This document shows, piece after piece, positions 1 through 6,981 of a DNA stretch of 7,252 bases (the first letter of the stretch is position 1; every line of letters begins with the position of its first letter). This DNA comes from Burkholderiaceae bacterium (GTDB taxonomy: Bacteria > Pseudomonadota > Gammaproteobacteria > Burkholderiales > Burkholderiaceae_C): contig JALRFN010000298.1 in NCBI GenBank assembly GCA_023268425.1, positions 1 through 7,252 of the forward strand, in the 5' to 3' direction. A program made the translations under genes and the position numbers. Below the pieces are notes generated by a model, which was given only the letters and a program-made list of their open reading frames with translations, did no database searches and was not told the DNA's origin.

Positions 1-310
1 CTACATCCGCACTGCCCGCGCCAAGGGCTTGAAAGAGTCTGCCGTGCTGATCCGTCACGCACTGGCCAACGCGGCTGTACCCATCGTCACGGTCATTGGC
101 ATTGGCGTGGCCTTGCTGATTGGCGGTGTGGTGGTGACCGAAACGGTGTTCGCCATTCCCGGCTTGGGCTCCATGACGGTCGAGGCGGTGCTCAACCGCG
201 ACTTCCCGGTCATTCAGGGCTTGGTGATGATGTTCTCGCTGGCCTATGTGCTGATCAACCTCATGGTCGATATCAGCTATTTGTTCCTCGACCCTCGGAT
301 TCGTTACTGA
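1..310 (+). CDS. Dipeptide-type ABC transporter permease (DppB/GsiC-like), C-terminal part
   Basis: Inner-membrane permease of a peptide/nickel-type ABC importer; the 5' end lies outside the window. The frame is open from base 2, about 102 residues before TGA at 308-310. The visible part opens in the cytoplasmic EAA loop (YIRTARAKGL, with the loop glycine kept), which docks onto the ATPase. Two hydrophobic membrane segments follow (roughly VPIVTVIGIGVALLIGGVVV and GLVMMFSLAYVLINLMV), separated by the ETVFAIPGLG motif typical of DppB-type permeases. The protein ends in the family-typical LDPRIRY. Its stop overlaps the next gene's start by one base (TGATG), so it is the first visible member of the transporter operon. 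The family assignment is firm; the transported substrate cannot be read from this fragment. Confidence 0.93.
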   Translation, partial: YIRTARAKGLKESAVLIRHALANAAVPIVTVIGIGVALLIGGVVVTETVFAIPGLGSMTVEAVLNRDFPVIQGLVMMFSLAYVLINLMVDISYLFLDPRIRY

Positions 311-1191
311 TGAGCACGTTTTCACGCTTGTGGCGCAACGGCGCCTTCAAATTTGGCTTCGTCGTCTTGACGGCGATTTCTGGTCTCGCGGTTTTTGCGC
401 CCTGGCTCGGCACCGTGGACCCCACTGTCATGGACTTCAGCCACATCAATGAACCCATTGGATTGCGTGCCACGTTCATGGACGCCGCAGGCAATGAGTC
501 CCCCCACCTGTTTTTGCTGGGCACCGACAGCGTGGGACGCGATTTGTTCAGCCGCATCGCCTTTGGTGCACGCATTTCCTTGCTGGTGGGCTTGCTCACC
601 GCCTTGGTGGCATTGGTTTTTGGTGTCTTCATCGGCATGCTGTCTGGCTATTTCAAGGGCTTGGACATGGTGCTGATGCGCTTCATGGACGGCCTGATGG
701 CGATTCCTGCGATTCTGCTGGCCATCGCCCTGGTCGCCGCCCTGGGCGGCAGCGTGGCCACGGTGGTGGTGGCGATTGCGATTCCCGAAATTCCCCGAGT
801 GTCGCGACTGGTGCGCTCGCTGGTGTTGACCTTGCGGGAAGAACCGTTTGTGGAAGCGGCCAAAGCTTTGGCCACGCCCACGCCAGTGATTTTGTGGCGT
901 CATATTTTGCCCAACGCCTTGGCACCGCTGGTGGTGCAAGGCACCTTTGTGGCCGCCTCGGCGATTTTGGTCGAAGCCATCCTGAGCTTTTTGGGTCTGG
1001 GCTTACCGCCCGACATCCCGACCTGGGGCAACGTCATGGCCGAGGGTCGTGAGTTGTTCAATCAATTCCCTGGTTTGGTGCTGTTGCCAGCGGCATTTTT
1101 GATCCCCACGGTTTTGGCCTTCAACATGCTGGGCGACGGCCTGCGCGATGTGCTGGATCCCAAGTTTGCCAAGCGCGGAGGCGCAGCATGA
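310..1191 (+). CDS. Dipeptide-type ABC transporter permease (DppC/GsiD-like)
   Basis: Second inner-membrane permease, pairing with the DppB-like subunit to form the transport channel. It has 293 residues, normal for DppC. Features in order: a first membrane segment (about residues 15-33), a periplasmic stretch, the LLGTDSVGRDLFSR motif (69-82) characteristic of OppC/DppC, and membrane segments at about 90-113 and 130-156. The EAA loop follows (E182-A-A, then RHILPN at 197-202), then further membrane segments ending in the LSFLGLGLPP region (225-234). It ends LDPKFAKRGGAA. The EAA-loop glycine is replaced by alanine (A188). The ATG overlaps the upstream stop with no Shine-Dalgarno visible, so translation is probably coupled. 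Its own stop overlaps the next start (ATGA). Substrate unknown; peptide-like by family. Confidence 0.95.
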   Translation: MSTFSRLWRNGAFKFGFVVLTAISGLAVFAPWLGTVDPTVMDFSHINEPIGLRATFMDAAGNESPHLFLLGTDSVGRDLFSRIAFGARISLLVGLLTALVALVFGVFIGMLSGYFKGLDMVLMRFMDGLMAIPAILLAIALVAALGGSVATVVVAIAIPEIPRVSRLVRSLVLTLREEPFVEAAKALATPTPVILWRHILPNALAPLVVQGTFVAASAILVEAILSFLGLGLPPDIPTWGNVMAEGRELFNQFPGLVLLPAAFLIPTVLAFNMLGDGLRDVLDPKFAKRGGAA

Positions 1192-2801
1192 GCACCGACA
1201 CCCTGATCATCGAAGACCTCACCGTGTCGCTGCCCGCTGGCGGTGATCGCGAACACGCCATTCGTCACGTCAATTTGCGCATCGCGCCAGGCCGCACCCT
1301 GTGCGTGGTAGGTGAATCCGGTTCTGGCAAGTCCGTGATGGCCACCACAGTCATGGGCCTGCTTGACAAGGCGCTCACGCCCACTGGGGGGCACGTGTTG
1401 TTGCAAGGTGAGCCCTTGCTGGAAGCCAGTCAAACGCGCTTGCGCGAATTGCGCGGCAAAGCCATGGGCATGGTGTTCCAAGAGCCCATGACCGCACTCA
1501 ATCCAGTCATGACCTGCGGTGAACAAGTCGACGAGCTTTTGGCCATGCACACCGATTGGCCGAAAGCCAAGCGACGCGACGCCATCATTGCGATGTTCGA
1601 GCGCGTCAAACTGCCTCGCCCACAACAGATGTTTGATGCCTTCCCGCACCAACTCAGTGGGGGGCAGCGCCAGCGCATCGTGATTGCCATGGCGGTGATT
1701 TTGAAACCGGCTTTGCTGATCTGCGACGAGCCCACCACCGCGCTGGATGTGACCACACAAAAGGAAATCCTGACGCTGATCGAAGAACTACAAGCCGAAC
1801 AAGGCAGCGCGGTGATGTTCATCACCCACGACATGGGGGTGGTCGATGAAATCGCCGATGACGTGTTGGTGATGAACCTGGGCGACGCCGTCGAATTTGG
1901 CAGCCGCGAGCAGGTGTTGAACCAACCGCAAGCCGAGTACACGCGCAAGCTGCTGGCGGCAGTGCCCGACATGACGCCCCCGCCCCCTCGACCACAACCC
2001 ACTGGCGAGCCCGTGATGCGCGGTCAAGACGTGCGCATGACTTACGTCAGCCGTGACTGGCGTGGCCGCTCCACCCATGTCGATGCACTCAAGGCCACCA
2101 GCTTGTCACTGTGGGGCGGAGAAACCGTGGGCATTGTGGGTGAGTCTGGCTCGGGCAAGTCCACCTTTGCCCGTTGCGTCATGCGCTTGATTGAACCCAC
2201 AGGGGGCGAGATCTATTGGCAAGACGCTGAGGTGCGCAAACTCGGCGAACGATCGCTGCGCCCCTTGCGCTCGCGCGTGCAAGTGGTGTTTCAAGACCCC
2301 AACCGCTCGCTCAACCCGCGACGCACTGTGGGTGAATCCATCGTCGAAGGCGCCATCAACTTCGGGGCCAGCTCTGCCGAGGCTTGGGCCTTGGCCGAAC
2401 ACTTGATGGACCAAGTGCATTTGCCGCGTGACGCACTCAAGCGCTACCCGTCACAATTCAGCGGCGGTCAGCGCCAACGCATCGCCATTGCGCGCGCACT
2501 GGCCTGCAAGCCCAAGGTTTTGGTGGCCGACGAAGCGGTCAGTGCTCTGGACGTCAGCGTACAAGCGCAAGTGTTGAAATTGCTGCGCGAAATCCAAGAC
2601 GACCTGGGCCTTGGTTTGCTGTTCATCACCCACGATCTGCGCGTCGCTGCGCAGTTGTGTGACCGCGTGGTGGTGATGAATCAAGGCAACATCGTGGAGC
2701 AAGGACGCACGCATGAGCTTTATGCCGCGCCCCAACACGAATACACCCAACGCCTGTTTGCCTCAGCACCCGGGCACCACAGCTTGGCGACGACCGCTTG
2801 A
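1188..2801 (+). CDS. Fused double ABC ATPase of the peptide importer (DppD-DppF/GsiA-like)
   Basis: Cytoplasmic ATPase that powers the two permeases; both nucleotide-binding domains are in one 537-residue chain, as in GsiA and YejF. Domain 1 has Walker A GESGSGKS (42-49), Q-loop Q98, signature LSGGQ (156-160), Walker B ending D180-E181 and H-loop H214. A proline-rich linker (264-271) leads to domain 2: Walker A GESGSGKST (318-326), Q369, signature FSGGQ (424-428), Walker B D448-E449 and H482. Both catalytic sites look intact. The NPxxT/NPRRT segments and C-terminal Y-T-R/Q-x-L-x-A-x-P repeats after each domain fit the oligopeptide-transporter ATPase tail. A strong GGAGG at 1177-1181, six bases before the ATG, supports this start. 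It overlaps the permease gene by 4 bp. GsiA is a structural comparison only; glutathione as substrate is not implied. Confidence 0.96.
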   Translation: MSTDTLIIEDLTVSLPAGGDREHAIRHVNLRIAPGRTLCVVGESGSGKSVMATTVMGLLDKALTPTGGHVLLQGEPLLEASQTRLRELRGKAMGMVFQEPMTALNPVMTCGEQVDELLAMHTDWPKAKRRDAIIAMFERVKLPRPQQMFDAFPHQLSGGQRQRIVIAMAVILKPALLICDEPTTALDVTTQKEILTLIEELQAEQGSAVMFITHDMGVVDEIADDVLVMNLGDAVEFGSREQVLNQPQAEYTRKLLAAVPDMTPPPPRPQPTGEPVMRGQDVRMTYVSRDWRGRSTHVDALKATSLSLWGGETVGIVGESGSGKSTFARCVMRLIEPTGGEIYWQDAEVRKLGERSLRPLRSRVQVVFQDPNRSLNPRRTVGESIVEGAINFGASSAEAWALAEHLMDQVHLPRDALKRYPSQFSGGQRQRIAIARALACKPKVLVADEAVSALDVSVQAQVLKLLREIQDDLGLGLLFITHDLRVAAQLCDRVVVMNQGNIVEQGRTHELYAAPQHEYTQRLFASAPGHHSLATTA

Positions 2802-2810
2802 GGCCAAGCC

Positions 2811-4313
2811 ATGACGCGTATTTTTGTCGCCGGTTTTCAACACGAAACCAACACCTTCGCGCCCAGCCTGGCTGACTGGGCTGCGTTCTCTGACGACAGC
2901 ACCTTCCCCTCGCGTCGTGGGCCCGAGATGTTGGCCTTTTTCAATGGGGTCAACATCCCCGTCGCCGGCTTCGCCAAGCAGGCACAAGCCTGGGGTTGGT
3001 CGCTGTGGCCGTCGCTTTGGGCCGGAGCGTCTCCGTCGTCTTACGTGACCGAAGAAGCCTATGAGCACATCGCGCACACCATCATCGACGACCTCAGGAC
3101 GGCGCGCGAAGAAGGCATTGACGCCATTTACCTCGACTTGCATGGCGCCGCCGTGGCCGAACATGTGGCGGATGCAGAGGGTGAGTTGCTGCGACGCATT
3201 CGCCACTTGGTCGGCGATGAGATGCCCATCGTCACCAGCCTGGACTTGCACGCCAATGTCACCCCCTTGATGCTTGAATTGGCAGACGCCCTCACCAGCT
3301 ACCGCACCTACCCGCATGTGGACATGGCCAGCACCGGCGCACGCGCAGCGCAGCTGCTCAAACAGCGCATGGCACTCGGGCGTCGCCAAGCCTGCGCTGT
3401 GCGGTACTTGGCCTACCTGATTCCTCTGCCATCGCAATCCACCTGGAATGAGCCGGCCGCTTCGGTCTATGCTCCCATGGCGGACTTGGACCAAGAACAC
3501 CAAGCCTGTGTGAACTTCTGCATGGGCTTCCCGGCCGCTGATTTCGTGGGCTGTCGCCCCACGCTCTGGGCCTATGCCGACGCCCCCGAACAAGCGCAAG
3601 CAGCGCTGGGGGCATTGCGTGCATTCGCGGACCAGCCTGCTCAATGGCGCGCCCCTGTGGAGACTGCAGCAGACAGCGTTGCGCACGCGCTGCGTTTGTG
3701 CCAAGACAGCGAACAACCGGTGGTCATCGCTGACACCGAAGACAACTCAGGCGCAGGCGCCGACAGCAACACCACCGGCATGATCCACGCCTTGCTTGCC
3801 GCTGGTGCTGGCCAGCGTTTTCCCGCTCGCGTGGTGGTGGGCATGCTGTACGACCCCGAGGCTGCCGCGCGCGCGCATGCGGCCGGTGTTGGGGCCACGA
3901 TCAACGGTCCCGTCGGCACCAGCGTGCCCATGTACCAGGGTCACAGCGACGCGCCGCTGGTGGGACCGTTTCGTGTCAACAGCCTCAGCGACGGCGCCAT
4001 GACCATCACCGGGCCGATGATGACCGGACTGAGCATGCAGTTCGGCCCAAGCGCTTGCTTGGAACAAGATGGCGTGTTGATCGCAGTGGTCAGCGGCAAA
4101 GCGCAGTTGTTGGACCGCGGCATGCTGCGCATGCTTGGCATCGAGCCAGAGGCCATGAAAATCATCGTGGTCAAAAGCTCCAACCACTTCCGTGCTGACT
4201 TCACCCCCATCGCCAGCCACGTCTTGGTCGCCAAGGCCAAAGGCCCCATGGCGGCTGACCCAGCGGACTTGCCTTGGCAACACCTCAGCCCAGAGGTGCG
4301 TGTCACGCCTTAA
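2811..4313 (+). CDS. M81-family metallopeptidase (MlrC-like)
   Basis: A 500-residue protein of the M81 family, whose founding member MlrC cleaves linearised microcystin peptides; most relatives have unknown substrates. The N-terminal domain carries the family signature QHETNTF (10-16), YLDLHGA (107-113), SLDLHAN (143-149) and YPHVD (167-171), which supply the likely zinc-binding His, Asp and Glu residues. The C-terminal MlrC domain starts near residue 300 with IADTEDNSGAGADSNTTGM, corresponding to the usual D-N-P-G-G/A-G segment but with Ser in place of Pro. No signal peptide, so cytoplasmic. The start lies 9 nt after the ATPase stop. The GAGG at 2800-2803, overlapping that stop, is a fair Shine-Dalgarno, so it belongs to the transporter operon. 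It probably hydrolyses the imported compound (inference). Family call firm; substrate unknown. Confidence 0.93.
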   Translation: MTRIFVAGFQHETNTFAPSLADWAAFSDDSTFPSRRGPEMLAFFNGVNIPVAGFAKQAQAWGWSLWPSLWAGASPSSYVTEEAYEHIAHTIIDDLRTAREEGIDAIYLDLHGAAVAEHVADAEGELLRRIRHLVGDEMPIVTSLDLHANVTPLMLELADALTSYRTYPHVDMASTGARAAQLLKQRMALGRRQACAVRYLAYLIPLPSQSTWNEPAASVYAPMADLDQEHQACVNFCMGFPAADFVGCRPTLWAYADAPEQAQAALGALRAFADQPAQWRAPVETAADSVAHALRLCQDSEQPVVIADTEDNSGAGADSNTTGMIHALLAAGAGQRFPARVVVGMLYDPEAAARAHAAGVGATINGPVGTSVPMYQGHSDAPLVGPFRVNSLSDGAMTITGPMMTGLSMQFGPSACLEQDGVLIAVVSGKAQLLDRGMLRMLGIEPEAMKIIVVKSSNHFRADFTPIASHVLVAKAKGPMAADPADLPWQHLSPEVRVTP

Positions 4314-4319
4314 ACGCCA

Positions 4320-4342
4320 CGCCCAGGGCCGACAGCCCAGGC
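4320..4342. terminator. Weak hairpin in the convergent gap, possible bidirectional terminator
   Basis: Only 29 bases separate the M81 stop from the stop of the converging C45 gene. They contain an imperfect inverted repeat: CC-A-GGGC (4323-4329), loop CGACA, GCCC-A-GG (4335-4341), which makes a 4-bp core plus 2 bp across an A-A mismatch. There is no T-run on either strand, so it is not a classical intrinsic terminator. It may still stall polymerase or protect 3' ends. Confidence 0.25.
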
Positions 4343-5512
4343 TCACCAAGCGGTCGGCGCGGGCTCAAACGCACAACGGTGCGGCACATCCGGCGCCACC
4401 CACCAACTCTTGGTGGTGACGTCGGCAATCACCCCCGCCACACTCTCAACCCGCGCTTCAACCGGAATCGCGGGGTCGGGACTGCGACAAACCGCTACTT
4501 CGCCGTCGCTTTGATCGCGCAAAAACGCCTCCAAGGCACTGCGATCCAGCCCCCCTTTTTTCGCATGGCGATCGGCGGTGGCCAGACGCAAGTCACTGGA
4601 CAAATTGGGCGCCATGGGAGCCTGATGGGGCATCAAATGTGGGCACAAGAAATGGTTGCTGTGCGGCACTGCGCCGTTTTGCGCCACACATTCGCCCCAA
4701 CCGTGGGGCGAAATCTCAAACGAGGCCACATCACCGGACGCATCTGCGCAAGGGATGTTGCTGGAGGCACCAAAGCCCCAAGCCATCAAAGCGTCCAAAC
4801 GCTCACGCATGGCCTGCACCGACGGCAAAGACAGCAAATGGCGCAGCAAAATGTGCACGGGCACGCCAAGCCGTGAGCCATCATCGACCGAACGGATGAT
4901 GTTCAAACCCAAAGCCAGGCCATCGGCATTGAGGCCAATTTTGCCGACCATGCCAGCCTCGGTCAGCGTGACCAAGCGCTGCCCATTGGCTCCACGGGTT
5001 TGCAAAAACACCAGCGCCTCGCGCTGCCGCCCCATCCAGTCCCAGTTTTGTGCGAAGTAGCTGTGACCGTCCGCCGTCACCTGCGCAGAAACCGTCAAAG
5101 CCGTGCACTCGCCATCATTCAGCGCCGGGTCCAGCCCCCCCGCAGCCCAATCGCGCAAGCCCAAGGCTGCGTTTTCGTGCAAAGCCGCGACCGACGCTTC
5201 GCCCAAATCACCCATGAAATTGGGCGGCAAAATTTCCGAGCGGCAATTCAAAGCCCAAATCGCGCCCACACTTTGTCCACTGCCCAAGGCAATGCCGCGT
5301 ACCTCATCGACCAAGCTCGCATCGACCTCGGCCACCAGAGGCTCAAAAGCCAAGGCCCGCTCGCAAACCTGGGGCCATGACCACCCCGCTTGCGCAAACA
5401 AGCGCGCATAGGTTTGCATGCTGTGGGCCACGGCGGTGGCGGCGCTGCGACCATGCGCCTCGCCACGGACCGTGGCACTCAGAACGTCGCGGGTGTCGAT
5501 ACTTGGAAACAT
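4343..5512 (-). CDS. C45-family Ntn-hydrolase / acyl-CoA:6-APA acyltransferase-like protein
   Basis: A 389-residue member of the C45 peptidase family (isopenicillin N acyltransferase-like), enzymes that self-cleave before a cysteine which becomes the N-terminal nucleophile and then make or break amide bonds. Visible motifs: RGEAHGRSAA (16-25), LNCRSE (88-93), and GECTAL, placing the likely nucleophile at C136 (predicted cut E135/C136, giving chains of about 135 and 254 residues). AQNWDW (154-159) contains D158, matching fungal IAT Asp121; SNH (285-287) holds the likely oxyanion asparagine. No signal peptide. It lies 74 nt after trmD, with its own promoter next to the ATG and no Shine-Dalgarno. 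No ATG or GTG lies between this start and the conserved GEAHG motif. Penicillin chemistry is not implied: bacterial members are mostly uncharacterised amidases or acyltransferases. Confidence 0.88.
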   Translation of the reverse strand: MFPSIDTRDVLSATVRGEAHGRSAATAVAHSMQTYARLFAQAGWSWPQVCERALAFEPLVAEVDASLVDEVRGIALGSGQSVGAIWALNCRSEILPPNFMGDLGEASVAALHENAALGLRDWAAGGLDPALNDGECTALTVSAQVTADGHSYFAQNWDWMGRQREALVFLQTRGANGQRLVTLTEAGMVGKIGLNADGLALGLNIIRSVDDGSRLGVPVHILLRHLLSLPSVQAMRERLDALMAWGFGASSNIPCADASGDVASFEISPHGWGECVAQNGAVPHSNHFLCPHLMPHQAPMAPNLSSDLRLATADRHAKKGGLDRSALEAFLRDQSDGEVAVCRSPDPAIPVEARVESVAGVIADVTTKSWWVAPDVPHRCAFEPAPTAW

Positions 5513-5518
5513 GGGCGC

Positions 5519-5547
5519 ATTGAAAGGCGCCAGACAGCGGCTGTCAA
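5519..5547 (-). promoter_or_regulatory. Sigma70-like promoter for the C45 gene, probably leaderless
   Basis: On the minus strand a perfect -35 box TTGACA (5547-5542) is followed by exactly 17 bases and TTCAAT (5524-5519, four of six matches to TATAAT). Six bases (GCGCCC) then separate the -10 box from the ATG at 5512-5510, so the predicted start of transcription is the A of the ATG or within a base or two. No Shine-Dalgarno is seen in the intervening bases. Boxes and spacing are read directly; activity is inferred. Confidence 0.6.
5533..5545. promoter_or_regulatory. 13-bp palindrome overlapping the -35 box, candidate operator
   Basis: GACAGC-C-GCTGTC (minus-strand reading) is a perfect 6+1+6 palindrome. 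It covers the last four bases of the TTGACA box and the start of the spacer, where a bound repressor would block RNA polymerase. With a one-base centre it is more natural as a dimer-binding DNA site than as an RNA hairpin. No regulator gene is in the window to pair with it. Confidence 0.35.
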
Positions 5548-5586
5548 TTGGGGCTTGTCACCCCGGCGCAGCCCGAGCAATCGCGC

Positions 5587-6357
5587 TCAAGTCTGCTGGC
5601 TGTCGTCGCTTCGCAAGAGCTTCTCGTCAACGGGACTGAGGCGCCCCTGCGCACGGGCATGCGCCAGCACATCGGGGCGCGCCAACGCGGTGGCTTTGAG
5701 ACTCTCTGCGCGTCTGAACGCTGCGATGCGGCCATGGTGGCCAGACAGCAGCACCTCAGGCACGGCCATCGGCCCCTTCGGCCCCTCCCAAACTTCGGGC
5801 CGCGTGTAGTGGGGGCAGTCCAACAAGCCATCCAAGCTGGGGTTGAAGCTGTCTTGCACGTGGCTTTGCTCGTCACCCAGCACACCAGGTTGCAAGCGCG
5901 TGACCGCATCCAACAACGCCAAGGCAGCAATTTCTCCGCCCGACAAGACAAAATCACCCAAGCTGATTTGCACGTCGACCATGGCGTCGATCACGCGTTG
6001 ATCCATGCCCTCATAGCGGCCACACAACAAAATGGCTCCATCCGAGTCCGCCCACTGTTGAACGGCGCCGTGATGCAAGGCTTGCCCTTGCGGCGAAAAC
6101 AAGACCACAGGCGCCTGGTCTTGACGCTCAGCCCGCACCGCCTCAATGGCCTCGCGCAAAGGCTGGGCCAACATCACCATGCCCGGTCCACCGCCAAATG
6201 GCCGGTCGTCCACGCGCTGGTAGGTATCGTGGGTGAATTGGCGCAGTGGCCACAAACGCACATCGACTTGTTTGCTGCTGTAGGCGCGGCGGGTCACGCC
6301 CACTTGCAGGAACGGCTCGAACAATTCGGGAAACAGCGTGATGACGTCGAAGCGCAT
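5587..6357 (-). CDS. trmD: tRNA (guanine-37-N1)-methyltransferase TrmD
   Basis: SPOUT-class enzyme that methylates N1 of G37 in tRNAs with G36, using S-adenosylmethionine, to prevent +1 frameshifting; essential in most bacteria. Its 256 residues match the E. coli enzyme's length, and numbering aligns closely: FGGGPGM (54-60), LCGRYEG (111-117), ISLGDFVLSGGE (131-142, part of the trefoil knot that binds AdoMet), R154, catalytic D169 and CPHYTRPEVWEG (181-192). All key residues are present. The open frame extends 35 codons further upstream into rimM, but MRFDVITLFP is the family N-terminus. AAGGGGG (minus strand of 6363-6369) five bases before this ATG confirms the start. It follows rimM after 17 nt. 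The usual next gene, rplS, does not follow. Confidence 0.98.
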   Translation of the reverse strand: MRFDVITLFPELFEPFLQVGVTRRAYSSKQVDVRLWPLRQFTHDTYQRVDDRPFGGGPGMVMLAQPLREAIEAVRAERQDQAPVVLFSPQGQALHHGAVQQWADSDGAILLCGRYEGMDQRVIDAMVDVQISLGDFVLSGGEIAALALLDAVTRLQPGVLGDEQSHVQDSFNPSLDGLLDCPHYTRPEVWEGPKGPMAVPEVLLSGHHGRIAAFRRAESLKATALARPDVLAHARAQGRLSPVDEKLLRSDDSQQT

Positions 6358-6374
6358 GAGCACCCCCTTGAGCT

Positions 6375-6965
6375 TCAATAGTCGGGTTGCCAGTCCACAA
6401 CGATGCGCTTGGCCGCGACATCGACGGCATCGACATACACCGGCACAAACGGAATCAAGCACTCTGACGCTGCCTCTCCTGGCTGAGCGGGCTGGCCCTT
6501 GACCACCAACACAGACGTTGCGCCCGTGGCCATCAAATCATCCACAGTCCCCAGGGCCACGCCTTCACGGTTGACCACGGCGCAGCCGATCAAATCAATC
6601 CAGTAGTACTCGTCAACCGCTAAGGCCGGGAAGCTGGCGCGAGACACCCAGACGCTGCAGCCCTTGAGGCGATCGGCCGCATCGCGATCATCCAAGCCCT
6701 GCAAACGCACCACCAGTCCGTCGCCATGGGCCTTGCACTCACGCACATCGATCTGAACAGCGCCAGTGAAGGTCGTGAAGCCTTTGCCAAAGCGCCCCGC
6801 TGGCGGCTGCAAGACCCAAGTGCGCGCACCCAGGAGCACATCCGCATCGGCGCTGTAAGGAATCAACTTCAACCAACCCTTGACACCCCAAGGGGCACCC
6901 AAGCGACCCAACTCCACCGCATCGGCAGGCGGCTCACACGGGGTCCATGGCGTCAGCGCGTTCAT
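6375..6965 (-). CDS. rimM: 16S rRNA processing protein RimM
   Basis: Assembly factor for the head of the 30S subunit; it binds ribosomal protein S19 and aids late 16S maturation. Its 196 residues comprise an N-terminal RimM domain with GRLGAPWGVKGWLKL (20-34) and a C-terminal PRC-barrel domain opening with EYYWIDLIGC (119-128), where the paired tyrosines (Y120-Y121) correspond to those known in E. coli to matter for S19 binding. It ends near LIPFVPVYVDAVD (170-182). An in-frame TTG six codons upstream (6983) is possible but lies in the terminator's T-tract. The ATG at 6965 has GGGAG (minus strand of 6973-6977) seven bases before it and is preferred. The extra 10-15 residues before the conserved core are low complexity and unremarkable. 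Confidence 0.97.
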   Translation of the reverse strand: MNALTPWTPCEPPADAVELGRLGAPWGVKGWLKLIPYSADADVLLGARTWVLQPPAGRFGKGFTTFTGAVQIDVRECKAHGDGLVVRLQGLDDRDAADRLKGCSVWVSRASFPALAVDEYYWIDLIGCAVVNREGVALGTVDDLMATGATSVLVVKGQPAQPGEAASECLIPFVPVYVDAVDVAAKRIVVDWQPDY

Positions 6966-6981
6966 GTGCGGTCTCCCAAAC

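Noticed and set aside
2763..3716. Long open frame (317 codons) on the minus strand opposite the M81 gene
   Set aside because: It lies wholly antisense to a clear M81 protein, is rich in His, Gly and Arg as shadow frames in GC-rich DNA are, and shows no recognisable domain.
3866..3881. Alternating CG/CA run (16 bases) that could form Z-DNA
   Set aside because: It encodes the ordinary residues A-A-A-R-A-H-A within the M81 protein, and such runs are expected in GC-rich coding DNA.
4274..4876. 200-codon open frame on the + strand opposite the C45 gene
   Set aside because: Antisense to a well-supported C45 protein; the composition is low-complexity Arg/His/Pro with no family motif.
5550..5575. 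GGGG...CCCC pairing after trmD as a possible terminator
   Set aside because: The stem is only four pairs with a seven-base loop and has no T-tract, so it does not support a terminator call.
5548..6381. 277-codon open frame on the + strand opposite trmD
   Set aside because: Exact shadow of trmD, whose catalytic and AdoMet-binding motifs are all intact on the minus strand.
6358..6462. Possible 35-residue N-terminal extension of TrmD overlapping rimM
   Set aside because: The extension is Cys/Arg-rich and not TrmD-like; the ATG at 6357 begins the family-standard sequence and has a good Shine-Dalgarno.
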